64,000 nucleotides of DNA, taken from assembly GCF_001436095.1 (NCBI RefSeq), contig NZ_AYYK01000001.1:1-64000 (forward strand), in the 5' to 3' direction. A model generated the notes under the pieces. That model was not told the origin of the DNA. It searched no databases and saw nothing but the letters and a program-made list of their open reading frames with translations. Shown piece after piece: positions 21,455 through 31,222 of this stretch; within the stretch, counting starts at the first letter, position 1; every line of letters starts with the position of its first letter. This DNA comes from Lapidilactobacillus dextrinicus DSM 20335 (GTDB lineage: Bacteria; Bacillota; Bacilli; Lactobacillales; Lactobacillaceae). Made by a program: the position numbers and the translations under genes.

Positions 21455-23008
21455 TTAAGCATTAGGATTCTTGCGAATTGTAAAGTTACGCTTGTTTGAA
21501 GAATGACGTTTAGAATCTGAGTTGCGGTTTGAATCGTGTTTACGACCAGAATTACGGTTGTTGCGATCACGATCATTACGATTCCGTGAACCACCGTTAC
21601 CATGGCGATCATGTGAATAGCCATGACGATTACCATTACCACGATAACCACCACGACTCTTGCCATGATTGCTACGAGAAGATTTACGTCCTGGTAATGG
21701 ACGTTCAGGAGCAATATGAACAGGGACCTCATTAGCGTCTTTAATTAATGACTTCAACAAAGCAGCGGCTAATTCTTCAGGTGAATATTTTGCTAATAAT
21801 TCTTGAGCGGGTCCTTCAAAACGTTCAGTACCGCTCTTAGCGACTAATTCATCAATCGTTTGGTTAGCCATTTGTACTTGACCATGGAAAGCTTCTTTAG
21901 CAGTTGCAGGTTTAAGTGGTGTCATGCGAACACGAGTTAATTCTTCAATGGCATGTAAGTAAGACATTTCGTTAGGTGCAACGAAAGTTACGGCAACACC
22001 CTTGGCACCAGCACGGCCAGTACGACCAATACGGTGAACGTAACTATCTTGGTCTTGCGGAATATCATAGTTGTAAACATGAGTTACACCAGAAATATCC
22101 AAACCACGCGCAGCAACATCAGTTGCCACTAAGAATTGTAATTCGCCGTTCTTGAATTGGCGTAAAACGCTCATCCGTTTTTGTTGTGTTAAATCACCAT
22201 GGATACCTTCAGCTTTATAACCACGCGCTTGAAGACCCTTAGTTAATTCATCAACACGACGTTTAGTCCGACCGAAGATCAACGCTAATTTAGGATTTTG
22301 AACATCGAATAAACGAGTCATAATATCAAAACGTTCAAATTCTTTAGAACGAATGTAATATTGATCAATTAAATCAGCTGTTAATTCTTTAGATTTAATC
22401 TTAACAATTTTAGGACTTTGCATGAATTTCTCAGCGATACCCATGATAGCCTTAGGCATTGTTGCAGAGAAAAGTAAAGTTTGATGTTCGTTAGGAACAT
22501 GGCTTAAGATACTTTCAATATCTTCAACAAAGCCCATGTCTAACATTTCATCAGCTTCATCAAGAACGATCGTGTTGATATGATCTAAACGAACAGTCCG
22601 ACGATTAATATGGTCTAATAAACGACCAGGTGTTCCAACCAAAACTTGTGGTGAATCTTTTAAGTTACGGATTTGGCGACCAATGTCAGCACCACCATAA
22701 ACAGCAAGTGCGCGAACATGTTTGCCGCGGCCTAAACGAGAAACTTCTTCTTGAGTTTGAACAGCTAATTCACGAGTTGGTGAGATAACCAGCGCTTGAA
22801 TATGATGTTCGTTCATATCAACTTTTTGAATAATTGGTAATGAAAAGGCAGCAGTTTTACCAGTACCAGTTTGGGCCTGACCAATAACGTCATCGCCACC
22901 TAATACCAAGGGAATTGTTTGTTCTTGAATTGGCGTTGCTTCAGTAAAGCCCGCCTTTTCGATTGCAGTCAACAGTTGTTCATCTAAATTAAGTTCTGAA
23001 AATTTCAA
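21455..23008 (-). CDS. cshA: DEAD-box RNA helicase CshA
   Basis: ATP-dependent RNA unwinding in mRNA decay, ribosome assembly and cold growth. Seen: Q motif ATPIQEQTIP, Walker A AQTGTGKT, PTRELA, the DEAD box VLDEADEML, SAT, ARGLDI and HRIGRTGRAG. After residue 430 a basic Asn/Arg/Gly/Ser/His-rich tail of about 85 residues, probably disordered and RNA-binding. It starts with TTG at 23008, 7 nt after AGGAGG. The untranslated leader is long (23009-23230) and can form a hairpin around the motif GCTGTTAAGACAGT, as is common for cold-shock helicases. Confidence 0.95.
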   Translation of the reverse strand: MKFSELNLDEQLLTAIEKAGFTEATPIQEQTIPLVLGGDDVIGQAQTGTGKTAAFSLPIIQKVDMNEHHIQALVISPTRELAVQTQEEVSRLGRGKHVRALAVYGGADIGRQIRNLKDSPQVLVGTPGRLLDHINRRTVRLDHINTIVLDEADEMLDMGFVEDIESILSHVPNEHQTLLFSATMPKAIMGIAEKFMQSPKIVKIKSKELTADLIDQYYIRSKEFERFDIMTRLFDVQNPKLALIFGRTKRRVDELTKGLQARGYKAEGIHGDLTQQKRMSVLRQFKNGELQFLVATDVAARGLDISGVTHVYNYDIPQDQDSYVHRIGRTGRAGAKGVAVTFVAPNEMSYLHAIEELTRVRMTPLKPATAKEAFHGQVQMANQTIDELVAKSGTERFEGPAQELLAKYSPEELAAALLKSLIKDANEVPVHIAPERPLPGRKSSRSNHGKSRGGYRGNGNRHGYSHDRHGNGGSRNRNDRDRNNRNSGRKHDSNRNSDSKRHSSNKRNFTIRKNPNA

Positions 23009-23233
23009 AAAATATCCTCCTATGTTCTGAAAAAAACAATCACATCACAGAAGGTTTTCATTACTTATTCACTAAGTCTGCCTGCAATCACTTTTTTCAA
23101 TAACACTGTCTTAACAGCGTTCCTAATATATTACCATTATTTAAGACGAATCACAAGCAGAACGTTTGATTATGTTTTCTGAAAAGCGCCTTAATATTTG
23201 CAAATATTGGTCTAACTGGCTAGTAGCTATAAA

Positions 23234-23265
23234 ACAAAAAAGCCAAGACAAAATTGTCTTGACTT
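23234..23265 (-). terminator. terminator of ddl-murF
   Basis: AAGCCAAGACA (23240-23250) pairs with TGTCTTGACTT (23255-23265) with one mismatch. A T-run follows on the minus strand. Confidence 0.8.
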
Positions 23266-23272
23266 CTCTTTT

Positions 23273-24646
23273 TTACATTAAGCCAGCTAACACACGATCA
23301 AAATGCATGCCGTTGCTAGCCTTTAACAAAACTAAATCTGCAGCTGTTACATCAGCGCGTAAATCTTCAATCAACTGTTCTTGTTGATTTTGATCATAGT
23401 AATGTAAATTGTCAGCTGAATAGCGCGATTGCAAGGCTTGGTACAAATAAGCCATATCTGGACCATATAAGTAAACCTGTTCAATCTCATCCGGTGTTAA
23501 ATCAGTTGCTAAGCCAGCATGAAGTTCGCCGGATTTCTCGCCTAATTCTAGCATATCGCCCAGAACGACAATATGGTGGCCTTCTGTTGTAACTTCTTTA
23601 AAACTCTGCAAAACTTCATGAACAGCTGTCGGATTAGAATTATAAACATCACTTAAAATCATCGTACCTGACTGACCCTGCAACCATTGATTGCGATTTG
23701 CCGTTGGTTGGAATGTTGCCAAAGCCTTAGCCATATCGGCAGGCTTAATGTGGAAACGCCGACCAACTGCTAAAGCAGCCAACGCATTTAAGACGTTAAA
23801 TTCTCCCATCATTGGAATTGAGAATGTAATTTCCGGCCATTTATTAACCGTGAATTCTGATTGTTCTGAACCGAGTTTCATTGACGTTTGATAAAGATAA
23901 TTATGATCTTCAAAACCAAATGTCAACGGTTCCCATTTCTCTGCACGCGCAGTTAACAATGGTTCATCACCATTAATAATTAAAGTGCCATCTTCTTTTA
24001 ACCCTGAAGTGATTTCCATTTTAGCATCGGCAATCTTATCGCGTGTACCAAAGAATTCAATATGGGCTTCACCAATCATGGTAATAACAGCAATATCAGG
24101 TTCAACCATATCACTTAAAAATGTCAGTTGGCCAAAATGATCCATTCCCATTTCCACAACCAGTACTTCAGTGTTGGTCTCCATACCTAAAATAGTTAAA
24201 GGAACACCGATTTCATTATTGTGATTACCTTGGGTTTTAGCTGTATTATTTTGTGTTGCTAGCACTGCTGCAACCATATCTTTCGTGGTTGTCTTACCAT
24301 TACTACCAGTAACAGCTACAACCTTTGGATTAACTTTTATTAAATAATACTTAGCTAACCCTTGTAGGGCTGCCAATGGATCGTCAACTTCAACAACCGA
24401 AATATTATCAGGACGATTATCATGGCCAGTTTGCCAAAAAGTTGCAGAAGCACCGTTACTTTGAGCATTACCAACAAAATCATGACCATCACGCTGACCA
24501 GCTAAAGGCACAAACAAGCTTCCTTGAGTTGCCTTGCGACTATCAATGGCAATGTTATCGATAATAATGTTTTTAAATTGTGCTACTTGATCTTCTGAAA
24601 CTACTGCGCCAACCGCCTGCGCAATTTCGGCTAATGTCATTTTCAT
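23273..24646 (-). CDS. murF: UDP-N-acetylmuramoyl-tripeptide--D-alanyl-D-alanine ligase
   Basis: Adds the D-Ala-D-X dipeptide to UDP-MurNAc-tripeptide. Seen: an N-terminal Mur ligase substrate domain, the ATP loop VTGSNGKTTTKDM, the carbamylated-lysine region (EMGMDHFGQLTFLSDMVEPD), HIEFFGTRDKIADAK and the C-terminal domain with LGDMLELGEKS; 457 residues. GAGG lies about 10 nt before the ATG. It follows ddl by 44 bp. Because that Ddl looks like a D-Ala-D-Lac ligase, this MurF presumably accepts the depsipeptide; I see nothing in the sequence that proves it. Confidence 0.96.
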   Translation of the reverse strand: MKMTLAEIAQAVGAVVSEDQVAQFKNIIIDNIAIDSRKATQGSLFVPLAGQRDGHDFVGNAQSNGASATFWQTGHDNRPDNISVVEVDDPLAALQGLAKYYLIKVNPKVVAVTGSNGKTTTKDMVAAVLATQNNTAKTQGNHNNEIGVPLTILGMETNTEVLVVEMGMDHFGQLTFLSDMVEPDIAVITMIGEAHIEFFGTRDKIADAKMEITSGLKEDGTLIINGDEPLLTARAEKWEPLTFGFEDHNYLYQTSMKLGSEQSEFTVNKWPEITFSIPMMGEFNVLNALAALAVGRRFHIKPADMAKALATFQPTANRNQWLQGQSGTMILSDVYNSNPTAVHEVLQSFKEVTTEGHHIVVLGDMLELGEKSGELHAGLATDLTPDEIEQVYLYGPDMAYLYQALQSRYSADNLHYYDQNQQEQLIEDLRADVTAADLVLLKASNGMHFDRVLAGLM

Positions 24647-24690
24647 TAATTTGGGACCTCACTGTCATTTACTTATGAACTTGTTGAAGC

Positions 24691-25785
24691 TTAGAAGTTT
24701 GCTGAAATTTGACTTTTTACTTCAAACTCAGCAATACCTAATTGAATTAATTGATCGATTAATTCTGCATAGCTAACGCCACTTGCTTGCCATAAATAGG
24801 GATACATCGAGAACTTAGTGAAACCTGGCAATGTTTGAATTTCATTTAAGTAAACTGCACCAGCTTCATCTAAGAAGAAATCTGCGCGTGTTAAGCCAGT
24901 TGCACCAACCGCATTGAAAGCTAAGATTGAATATTTCTGAACGGCTGCCAATTGTTCTGGCGTAATGCTTGCAGGGATAATTAACTTCGTTGAACCGTCA
25001 ACGAATTTCGATTCAAAATCATAAAATTCTTGCTTCTTACCAATTTCACCAGCAATAGAAGCTTTAGGATTCTCATTGCCCAAAACTCCAACTGCTAATT
25101 CACGAGCATTAACAATACCTTTTTCAACGATAACCCGATCATCATACTTGAAGGCTAAGTCTAATGCTGCTTTTAAGTCATCACTAGCATCGACCTTAGT
25201 AATCCCAATACTTGAACCACCATTTGCTGGTTTAACGTAAACAGGGAAGCCTAATTTAGTTGCAATCTTTTCGTGAACAGCTTCAACATTGTTTTCGTCT
25301 TGGTAATGAGCTGCTAAAACCGCAACGTATGGTACTTGAGGAATACCAAATTCATCAAAGATAATTTTGGACATAATCTTATCCATAGCAACGGCACTTG
25401 CACGAATACCAGCACCAACGTAAGGAACATTTAAGACTTCAAGCAAACCTTGAATGGTACCATCTTCACCGAACGTTCCGTGAATCATTGGAAAAACAAC
25501 AGCATCTTTAGCGTTAGCCAATTCTTCTAACTGGAATTTAGTGCCTAAAGAATGCTCAGGCTCCTTGCGCCAACCAGCTTCGTTTGCAACGTCCAATTTA
25601 AGTGCTTGGTCGTTAGGAACTGGTTCTGTGATTGGTAATCCTTTGATAAATTCACCTGCACGTGTGATATAAACTGGAATAACCTCATATTTATGATAGT
25701 CAATCGCCTCAAGTGCGGAATGCGTGCTCATAATTGTCACGTCATGTTCTGCTGTACGTCCACCGTACATAAAGTATAATTTCAT
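24691..25785 (-). CDS. ddl: D-alanine--D-alanine/D-lactate ligase (F-type Ddl)
   Basis: Joins D-Ala to D-Ala or D-Lac for the stem terminus. Seen: a YGGRTAEHDVTIMS start, HGTFGEDG, an ATP-grasp core with VKPANGGSSIGITK and EKGI..RELAVGV, and a metal/substrate region ending ADFFLDEAG..LNEIQTLPGFT; 364 residues. In the motif FYDFESKF the last residue, Phe261, sits where D-Ala-D-Ala ligases have Tyr (FYDYEAKY in E. coli DdlB). Known: Phe here marks depsipeptide ligases of vancomycin-resistant Leuconostoc and Lactobacillus. AGGAGG lies 11 nt before the ATG. Operon with murF. Confidence 0.96.
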   Translation of the reverse strand: MKLYFMYGGRTAEHDVTIMSTHSALEAIDYHKYEVIPVYITRAGEFIKGLPITEPVPNDQALKLDVANEAGWRKEPEHSLGTKFQLEELANAKDAVVFPMIHGTFGEDGTIQGLLEVLNVPYVGAGIRASAVAMDKIMSKIIFDEFGIPQVPYVAVLAAHYQDENNVEAVHEKIATKLGFPVYVKPANGGSSIGITKVDASDDLKAALDLAFKYDDRVIVEKGIVNARELAVGVLGNENPKASIAGEIGKKQEFYDFESKFVDGSTKLIIPASITPEQLAAVQKYSILAFNAVGATGLTRADFFLDEAGAVYLNEIQTLPGFTKFSMYPYLWQASGVSYAELIDQLIQLGIAEFEVKSQISANF

Positions 25786-26024
25786 CTGCGTGATGTCCTC
25801 CTAAAAATACAAATTTTGATTTAACTCCCGAGTAAATGAACCTTTATTTTAATCCAAAACTTAAGACAAAATCAAGATATTCTTAAGATTGTCATCAATA
25901 TTTCATAACGTTACAACTTTCTAATCATCAGCTATTAAAAGTCTAAATCTGAGACTTAACTCATCAAAGCACAAAATCTCATTAATACCATTCTACCTTT
26001 TTAGTCGATTTAAGCCAACAAAAA

Positions 26025-26050
26025 ACAGCATCTGTCTGAGCAGATGCTGT
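26025..26050 (-). terminator. terminator of the MFS gene
   Basis: A perfect 10-bp stem ACAGCATCTG/CAGATGCTGT with a six-base loop is followed by T6 on the minus strand. Confidence 0.85.
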
Positions 26051-26062
26051 CGATATCAGTGT

Positions 26063-27268
26063 TTAATTAATTTCGCGCGTTGAAAAACGAACCCAAATTA
26101 AATTAATAAAGACTAAAATCGTTGAGGAAATAAAAACGCCGCTATAACCAAAACCACCAGAAACAACGGAACCTAACATTGGACCAATAACATTTCCCGT
26201 CGCTTGAAACGACTGATTGTAACTAAAAATACGGCCTGTTACTTCATGAGGTGCATTCTTAGCTAACAATGTCTGGACCTGCGGCAATAATGCTGCATCG
26301 ACAATTCCTACGAAGAAACGCAAGATGCCCAATTGCCAAACGTTTTGAACAAAGGCCTGTGGGAAGTAGACAAGTAAGCCCAATAATAATCCGAAGAATA
26401 GAATCTTTTGCGTACCAATGCGATCACCTAGTGCGCCGAATCGAGGTGCAGCAATTAACGTGGCAATTCCTGGAATAGACGCAATCACACCACTAATAAT
26501 ATTTAGGCTACTGGTATGCCCGACTAACTGACGCACGTATAAACTTAAAATTGGGTTAATCGAATTATTGGAAGCCTGGACAATTAATGTTGTGACAAAC
26601 ATGCCAATAATAACTTCAGGATGTTTTAACTCGGAAAATAACGTACGCATTGATTGCTGAGCATCTCGCGCAATCGGTGTAAATTTCTCGTGAACCCCAA
26701 AAACAGTTAGGAAGAAAACCAAAAATAGCACTGAACCTGTGATAAAGAAAGTTACTCGATAGCCAAAAGCCGTCGCAACAATACCACCCAATAATGGTCC
26801 TAAAAGCGTCCCTGTGACGCTGCCAGTCGTTAAAGTACCCAATGCTTGTCCACTATGTTCAACTGGCGTTTGCGTCGCAATCAGCGCGTTAGAATTACTA
26901 ATATAGCCGGAAAAAACACCTTGCAAGAACCGTAGAGCAACTAATTGGTAAACATTAGTGACCAGTCCCATTAACGCAATGACAATAGCCATGCCCAATG
27001 ATGCACGCATTAGCATCAATTTACGACCCTTTTTATCCGCTAACTTACCCCACATTGGTGAAACTATTGCAGTCACCAAAAAGGTTGATGAAAAAGTAAC
27101 CCCACTCCATAAATTCAACTGAGTAGTTGTATATTTCCCCAAAGAATCAATATATAAGGACATAAAGGGGGTAATTAAACTAAAACCAATCCCAACCATA
27201 AAACAACCGAACCACAAAATGCGTAAATTTTGTTGCCATTGTGGCAGGCGCTTTTTTGTTTTACTCAT
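26063..27268 (-). CDS. MFS drug-efflux-type transporter
   Basis: Twelve predicted membrane helices in 401 residues. Seen: motif A after helix 2 (MWGKLADKKGRKLMLM) and the motif C-like GTLLGPLLGGIVATAFG in helix 5, the signature of proton-coupled drug exporters (DHA1 family, like PmrA, NorA or TetA). Helix 7 onward repeats a weaker motif A (RFGALGDRIGTQK). The substrate cannot be read from sequence. It lies between ddl and rpmE2 with its own terminator and a weak ribosome site, so it is a separate unit. Exporter class is secure; drug specificity is a guess. Confidence 0.85.
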   Translation of the reverse strand: MSKTKKRLPQWQQNLRILWFGCFMVGIGFSLITPFMSLYIDSLGKYTTTQLNLWSGVTFSSTFLVTAIVSPMWGKLADKKGRKLMLMRASLGMAIVIALMGLVTNVYQLVALRFLQGVFSGYISNSNALIATQTPVEHSGQALGTLTTGSVTGTLLGPLLGGIVATAFGYRVTFFITGSVLFLVFFLTVFGVHEKFTPIARDAQQSMRTLFSELKHPEVIIGMFVTTLIVQASNNSINPILSLYVRQLVGHTSSLNIISGVIASIPGIATLIAAPRFGALGDRIGTQKILFFGLLLGLLVYFPQAFVQNVWQLGILRFFVGIVDAALLPQVQTLLAKNAPHEVTGRIFSYNQSFQATGNVIGPMLGSVVSGGFGYSGVFISSTILVFINLIWVRFSTREIN

Positions 27269-27365
27269 TATTTAAAACCATCCGATCTCATTAAACCAAC
27301 ACTAACTCTAGTTATTTCCTAGTCTCAATTACTTAAATCTTATTATAGACCAATTTTGATACAAC

Positions 27366-27402
27366 AAAAAAGGATTTGGGATAAAAATCCCAAATCCTTT
27401 TT
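27366..27402 (-). terminator. terminator of rpmE2
   Basis: AAGGATTTGGGAT and ATCCCAAATCCTT pair perfectly around AAAA, flanked by A and T runs. Confidence 0.9.
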
Positions 27403-27424
27403 AGAAAACAAGAAAAAGTTTTGA

Positions 27425-27682
27425 CTACTTTTTGTTTTCGTCCGTGAAACCATATTTCTTGTTGAAACGATCGACACGACCATCGGCTTGAGTAAACTTT
27501 TGTTTACCAGTGTAGAATGGGTGAGAATCTGAAGTAACTTCCACACGGATCAATGGATATTCTTTACCTTCAAATTCAACCGTTTCATTAGATGTTTTGG
27601 TTGAACCAGCAACAAATTTATAACCTGTAGCTGAATCCATAAATACTACTTCATGATAATCTGGATGAATTCCTTGTTTCAT
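27425..27682 (-). CDS. rpmE2: 50S ribosomal protein L31, type B
   Basis: Eighty-five residues with the L31 signature [25 protein letters not shown] and [21 protein letters not shown]. The CxxC zinc pairs of type A L31 are absent, so this is the zinc-independent type B form. Lactobacilli commonly carry only this form; in Bacillus it is induced by zinc starvation through Zur. I see no obvious Zur box in 27683-27777. Monocistronic, with a strong terminator. Confidence 0.96.
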   Translation of the reverse strand: MKQGIHPDYHEVVFMDSATGYKFVAGSTKTSNETVEFEGKEYPLIRVEVTSDSHPFYTGKQKFTQADGRVDRFNKKYGFTDENKK

Positions 27683-27777
27683 TTTACCTAACTCCTTTTC
27701 CCTAATATATTTGCTATATTAGAGTCCAATTCGACAAATCACTAACAATTAATAATTTTAACATGACCAATGTCATT

Positions 27778-29100
27778 TTACAATGCTTTTTTTTCAGCAA
27801 CAACGGGATCTACTGCCGAATTTGCATCAACAACATCAGCTTCATCAGCCATTTCAACATTAGCGCCTAAATTAGTGAGTTTCATAATAACTCGATCATA
27901 GCCACGCAAGATATTCTCGACTTTATGAATTGTTGTTGTGCCTTCTGCCATTAAACCAGCAATCATCAAGGCTGCTCCTGCGCGAATCTCATCTGCAGTA
28001 ACGTCTGTGCCTTGTAATTGATCAGTATGATGTAACAAAATAATATCATTTTCAACTGTGATATTAGCGCCCATTCGTACCAATTCTGGGACGTGACGAA
28101 CACGTTTAGGATAAATGGTATCAACAATCATACCTTCACCTTGTGCTTTTAACAATAATGGTGTAATTGGTTGTTGCAAGTCAGTTGCAAAACCTGGATA
28201 TGGCATTGTTTTAACGGTTACCATCTTGAGGTCACCCGTTGGATAAACATAAATGCTATCTTCGTTGACATCAAAATGAACACCAATTTCTTCCATTTTA
28301 GCTAAGAAAGAATCCAAATGTTCGCTGATAATGTTCTTAACAGTCACACCATTACCAATAGCTGCAGCCATTGACAAATAAGTTCCTGCTTCGATTCGAT
28401 CAGGAATAATAGTGTGCGAATTTCGTGCATATAAGTGTGGAACACCTTCAATACGAATTGTATCAGTTCCGGCACCACGAATCTTAGCACCCATATTATT
28501 TAAGAAGGTTGCTAAATCAATAATTTCAGGCTCTTTAGCTACGTTTTCAATGATAGTTGTACCTGTTGCACGCACGGCAGCTAAAATAACATTAATTGTC
28601 GCGCCAACAGAGACCATATCAAAATAAATACGTGCGCCATGCAACCCTTCATCAGGTGCTTGAATAAACATCGCACCACGCTCATTACTAACACGAGCAC
28701 CTAAGGCTTCAAACCCCTTGATATGTTGATCAATTGGCCGAGGACCAATATCATCGCCACCAGGCATCCCAACAATCGCCTTACCGAAGCGCCCTAATAA
28801 AGCCCCCATAAAATAATATGAGGCCCGTAGACTCTTAATTTTGCCATTAGGTAATGGCTTAGATACAATCTGTGTTGGATCAATTTCTAGACAAGTCTCA
28901 TTAAGTTCTGAAGAGACATTCATATCATCAAGAATGGCTCTTAAATTCTTAACGTCTTGGATCAAAGGAACACCATCAAGTTGAACCTTAGACTCAGAAA
29001 GAATGGAGGCTGGTATCAATGCAACTGTACTATTTTTAGCACCACCGATAACCACTTCACCAGATAGTGGTTTTCCACCATGGATAATCATTTTTTTCAT
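27778..29100 (-). CDS. murA: UDP-N-acetylglucosamine 1-carboxyvinyltransferase with Asp at the catalytic Cys site
   Basis: First committed step of peptidoglycan synthesis: transfer of enolpyruvate from PEP to UDP-GlcNAc. Seen: GGAKNS near the N-terminus (residues 19-24, substrate Lys and Asn), [13 protein letters not shown], the active loop [25 protein letters not shown], and DRIEAGTYL; 440 residues. In most MurA enzymes the loop reads GGCxIG; here residue 116 is Asp (codon GAT). Known: Cys-to-Asp keeps activity but blocks covalent inhibition by fosfomycin, as in Mycobacterium and Borrelia. A second murA may exist outside the window, as is usual in Firmicutes. Confidence 0.95.
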   Translation of the reverse strand: MKKMIIHGGKPLSGEVVIGGAKNSTVALIPASILSESKVQLDGVPLIQDVKNLRAILDDMNVSSELNETCLEIDPTQIVSKPLPNGKIKSLRASYYFMGALLGRFGKAIVGMPGGDDIGPRPIDQHIKGFEALGARVSNERGAMFIQAPDEGLHGARIYFDMVSVGATINVILAAVRATGTTIIENVAKEPEIIDLATFLNNMGAKIRGAGTDTIRIEGVPHLYARNSHTIIPDRIEAGTYLSMAAAIGNGVTVKNIISEHLDSFLAKMEEIGVHFDVNEDSIYVYPTGDLKMVTVKTMPYPGFATDLQQPITPLLLKAQGEGMIVDTIYPKRVRHVPELVRMGANITVENDIILLHHTDQLQGTDVTADEIRAGAALMIAGLMAEGTTTIHKVENILRGYDRVIMKLTNLGANVEMADEADVVDANSAVDPVVAEKKAL

Positions 29101-29325
29101 GTGGCAGGTTCCTTTATCATCATGTAATTAATTATTATTTGATTGGCTAATATGAAACGGCAAATAAGAATAATTCTTATCTCGAATAATTAAGTAGGCT
29201 CTTGCGAAACACAGGCGCTACCAATAACTATCATATAGAATTCTCTGTGAAAAAACAAGCTATAATTCAACATCTGTTGAAAAGTTTCACAACAAAATTG
29301 ACAGATTAATAGAATTAATTATACA

Positions 29326-29367
29326 AAAACACCGTCAATAATCCAACTTGAATTTTTGACGGTGTTT
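29326..29367 (-). terminator. terminator of pyrG
   Basis: AACACCGTCAA pairs with TTGACGGTGTT across a loop of about 18 nt, with a T-rich tail on the minus strand. Confidence 0.7.
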
Positions 29368-29395
29368 GGCTATTCATCAGCAAAACGGCTGAAAA

Positions 29396-31024
29396 TTACT
29401 TCTCAGCTTTTTCCCAAGGATGTTCTGGCAAGTCAGACGCAGCCTTAACAAAAGCTTTGAATAAACCTTCTGGTCGCATTGGACGTGATAAGAATTCTGG
29501 ATGATATTGAGCTGCCACAAAGAATTTCTTCTCTGGCAATTCAACAATTTCAACTAAACGGTTGTCAGGTGAAACGCCTGAGAATACAAACCCTTTAGCG
29601 GCCATTTCATCACGGTATTTATTATTAAATTCATAACGATGACGATGACGTTCTTGAATAACACTTTGATTATCATAAGCAGCAGCAGCAACTGAACCCG
29701 GCTTCAACTTGCAAGGATAAGCGCCTAAACGTAAAGTACCACCAATGTTTTCAACGCCTTCTTGATCAGCCATTAGATCAATAATGTTGTGTTTAGTATC
29801 AGGATTAACTTCTGTTGTATCTGCATCAGCATAGCCTAGAACATCGCGAGCAAATTCAACACAGGCCATTTGCATACCTAAACAAATACCTAAGAATGGA
29901 ATATTGTTTTCTCGAGCATATTTGATCGTAGCAATCTTACCTTCAAGACCACGATTACCAAAACCACCAGGCACGATAATACCTTGAGTGTCGCCGAGAT
30001 AGTCTGCAACATTATCATCAGTAATATCTTCTGCTTGAACTTTGACAAGTTCAATATCTGAATCAAACACATAACCGGCATGTTTTAAAGCTTCTGCAAC
30101 AGAAATATAAGCATCTTGCAATTCAACATACTTACCAATTAAAGTAATTTTAGTTTTGTGAGTTAAGTTTTGAACACGGTGTTCTAATTGTTGCCATTCG
30201 GTCATATCTGCTTTTGGTGTATCTAAATGCAAATAATCGCAAACAATTTGATCCATATTTTGTTTTTGCAAGTTCAATGGAATTGAATACAATGTTTTAA
30301 CATCCAATGATTCAATAACTGCTTCAGGATCAACATCACAGAAATTAGCAATCTTATTGCGCATTTCTTGAGTAATGGGTTGTTCCGTACGAACAACCAA
30401 AATATTAGGTTGAATACCTAAGCTACGTAATTCTTTAACACTATGTTGTGTTGGCTTAGTCTTCATTTCACCAGCAGCACGCAAATAAGGAATTAAAGTT
30501 GCATGAATGTAAATAACATTTTCAGCACCAACTTCAGCCTTCATTTGGCGTAATGCTTCCAGATATGGTAATGATTCAATATCACCAACCGTCCCACCAA
30601 CTTCAGTAATAATAACATCAGAGTCAGTAGTGTTAGCAGCACGCATAATGCGATCTTTAATCATATCGGTGATATGAGGAATAACTTGAACAGTTGCACC
30701 ATTGTAATCACCACGACGTTCACGCCGAATGACTTCAGAATAAACTTTACCAGTTGTCACGTTGGAGTATCGATTAAGATCATTATCGACAAAACGCTCG
30801 TAGTGACCTAAATCCAAATCGGTTTCAGCACCATCATTGGTAACAAATACCTCACCATGTTGGTAAGGGTTCATCGTTCCGGGGTCAACGTTGATATAGG
30901 GATCGAATTTTTGCATCGTTACTTTTAAGCCTCTGTTCTTTAACAAACGGCCAAGTGATGCAGCAACGATACCCTTACCTAATGAAGAAACAACGCCACC
31001 GGTTACGAAAATATACTTTGTCAT
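29396..31024 (-). CDS. pyrG: CTP synthase (glutamine-hydrolysing)
   Basis: Makes CTP from UTP, ATP and glutamine. Seen: N-terminal synthetase domain ([44 protein letters not shown]), then a class I glutamine amidotransferase domain with the nucleophile in GICLGMQ and catalytic His/Glu in [10 protein letters not shown]; 542 residues. GGAG lies 8 nt before the ATG. It is preceded by a promoter and a G-start leader with a terminator hairpin (31056-31167) that look like the reiterative-transcription attenuator of Bacillus pyrG, so high CTP should reduce expression. Confidence 0.98.
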   Translation of the reverse strand: MTKYIFVTGGVVSSLGKGIVAASLGRLLKNRGLKVTMQKFDPYINVDPGTMNPYQHGEVFVTNDGAETDLDLGHYERFVDNDLNRYSNVTTGKVYSEVIRRERRGDYNGATVQVIPHITDMIKDRIMRAANTTDSDVIITEVGGTVGDIESLPYLEALRQMKAEVGAENVIYIHATLIPYLRAAGEMKTKPTQHSVKELRSLGIQPNILVVRTEQPITQEMRNKIANFCDVDPEAVIESLDVKTLYSIPLNLQKQNMDQIVCDYLHLDTPKADMTEWQQLEHRVQNLTHKTKITLIGKYVELQDAYISVAEALKHAGYVFDSDIELVKVQAEDITDDNVADYLGDTQGIIVPGGFGNRGLEGKIATIKYARENNIPFLGICLGMQMACVEFARDVLGYADADTTEVNPDTKHNIIDLMADQEGVENIGGTLRLGAYPCKLKPGSVAAAAYDNQSVIQERHRHRYEFNNKYRDEMAAKGFVFSGVSPDNRLVEIVELPEKKFFVAAQYHPEFLSRPMRPEGLFKAFVKAASDLPEHPWEKAEK

Positions 31025-31055
31025 TTTGACACTCCTTTATAAGTTGTAAAAATCA

Positions 31056-31131
31056 GGGATAAAACAAAACAAAGTCTCCTATTCAATGAATAGGAGACTT
31101 AATGCGATTGACTTTACATTGTAAAGTGCCC
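31056..31131 (-). promoter_or_regulatory. pyrG leader: GGGC start and attenuator hairpin
   Basis: On the minus strand the predicted transcript begins with GGGC at 31131. A 17-nt near-palindrome (31111-31127) follows, then a perfect 14-bp hairpin (31087-31100 with 31072-31085) and a T-rich tail. The 5' arm contains UCUCCU, able to pair with a run of added G residues. This is the design of the Bacillus subtilis pyrG attenuator, in which low CTP causes G stuttering that blocks the terminator. Mechanism inferred. Confidence 0.75.
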
Positions 31132-31138
31132 AAAAAAT

Positions 31139-31167
31139 ATACTACAAATATTTTGAGCATTCGTCAA
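31139..31167 (-). promoter_or_regulatory. pyrG promoter
   Basis: TTGACG (31167-31162), 17 nt, TAGTAT (31144-31139), then 7 nt to the GGGC start. Confidence 0.7.
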
Positions 31168-31222
31168 GTCTTTTGTATGCAGAAATATTTTCAACTAAGA
31201 TCATAACGATCAAGCACGATAA

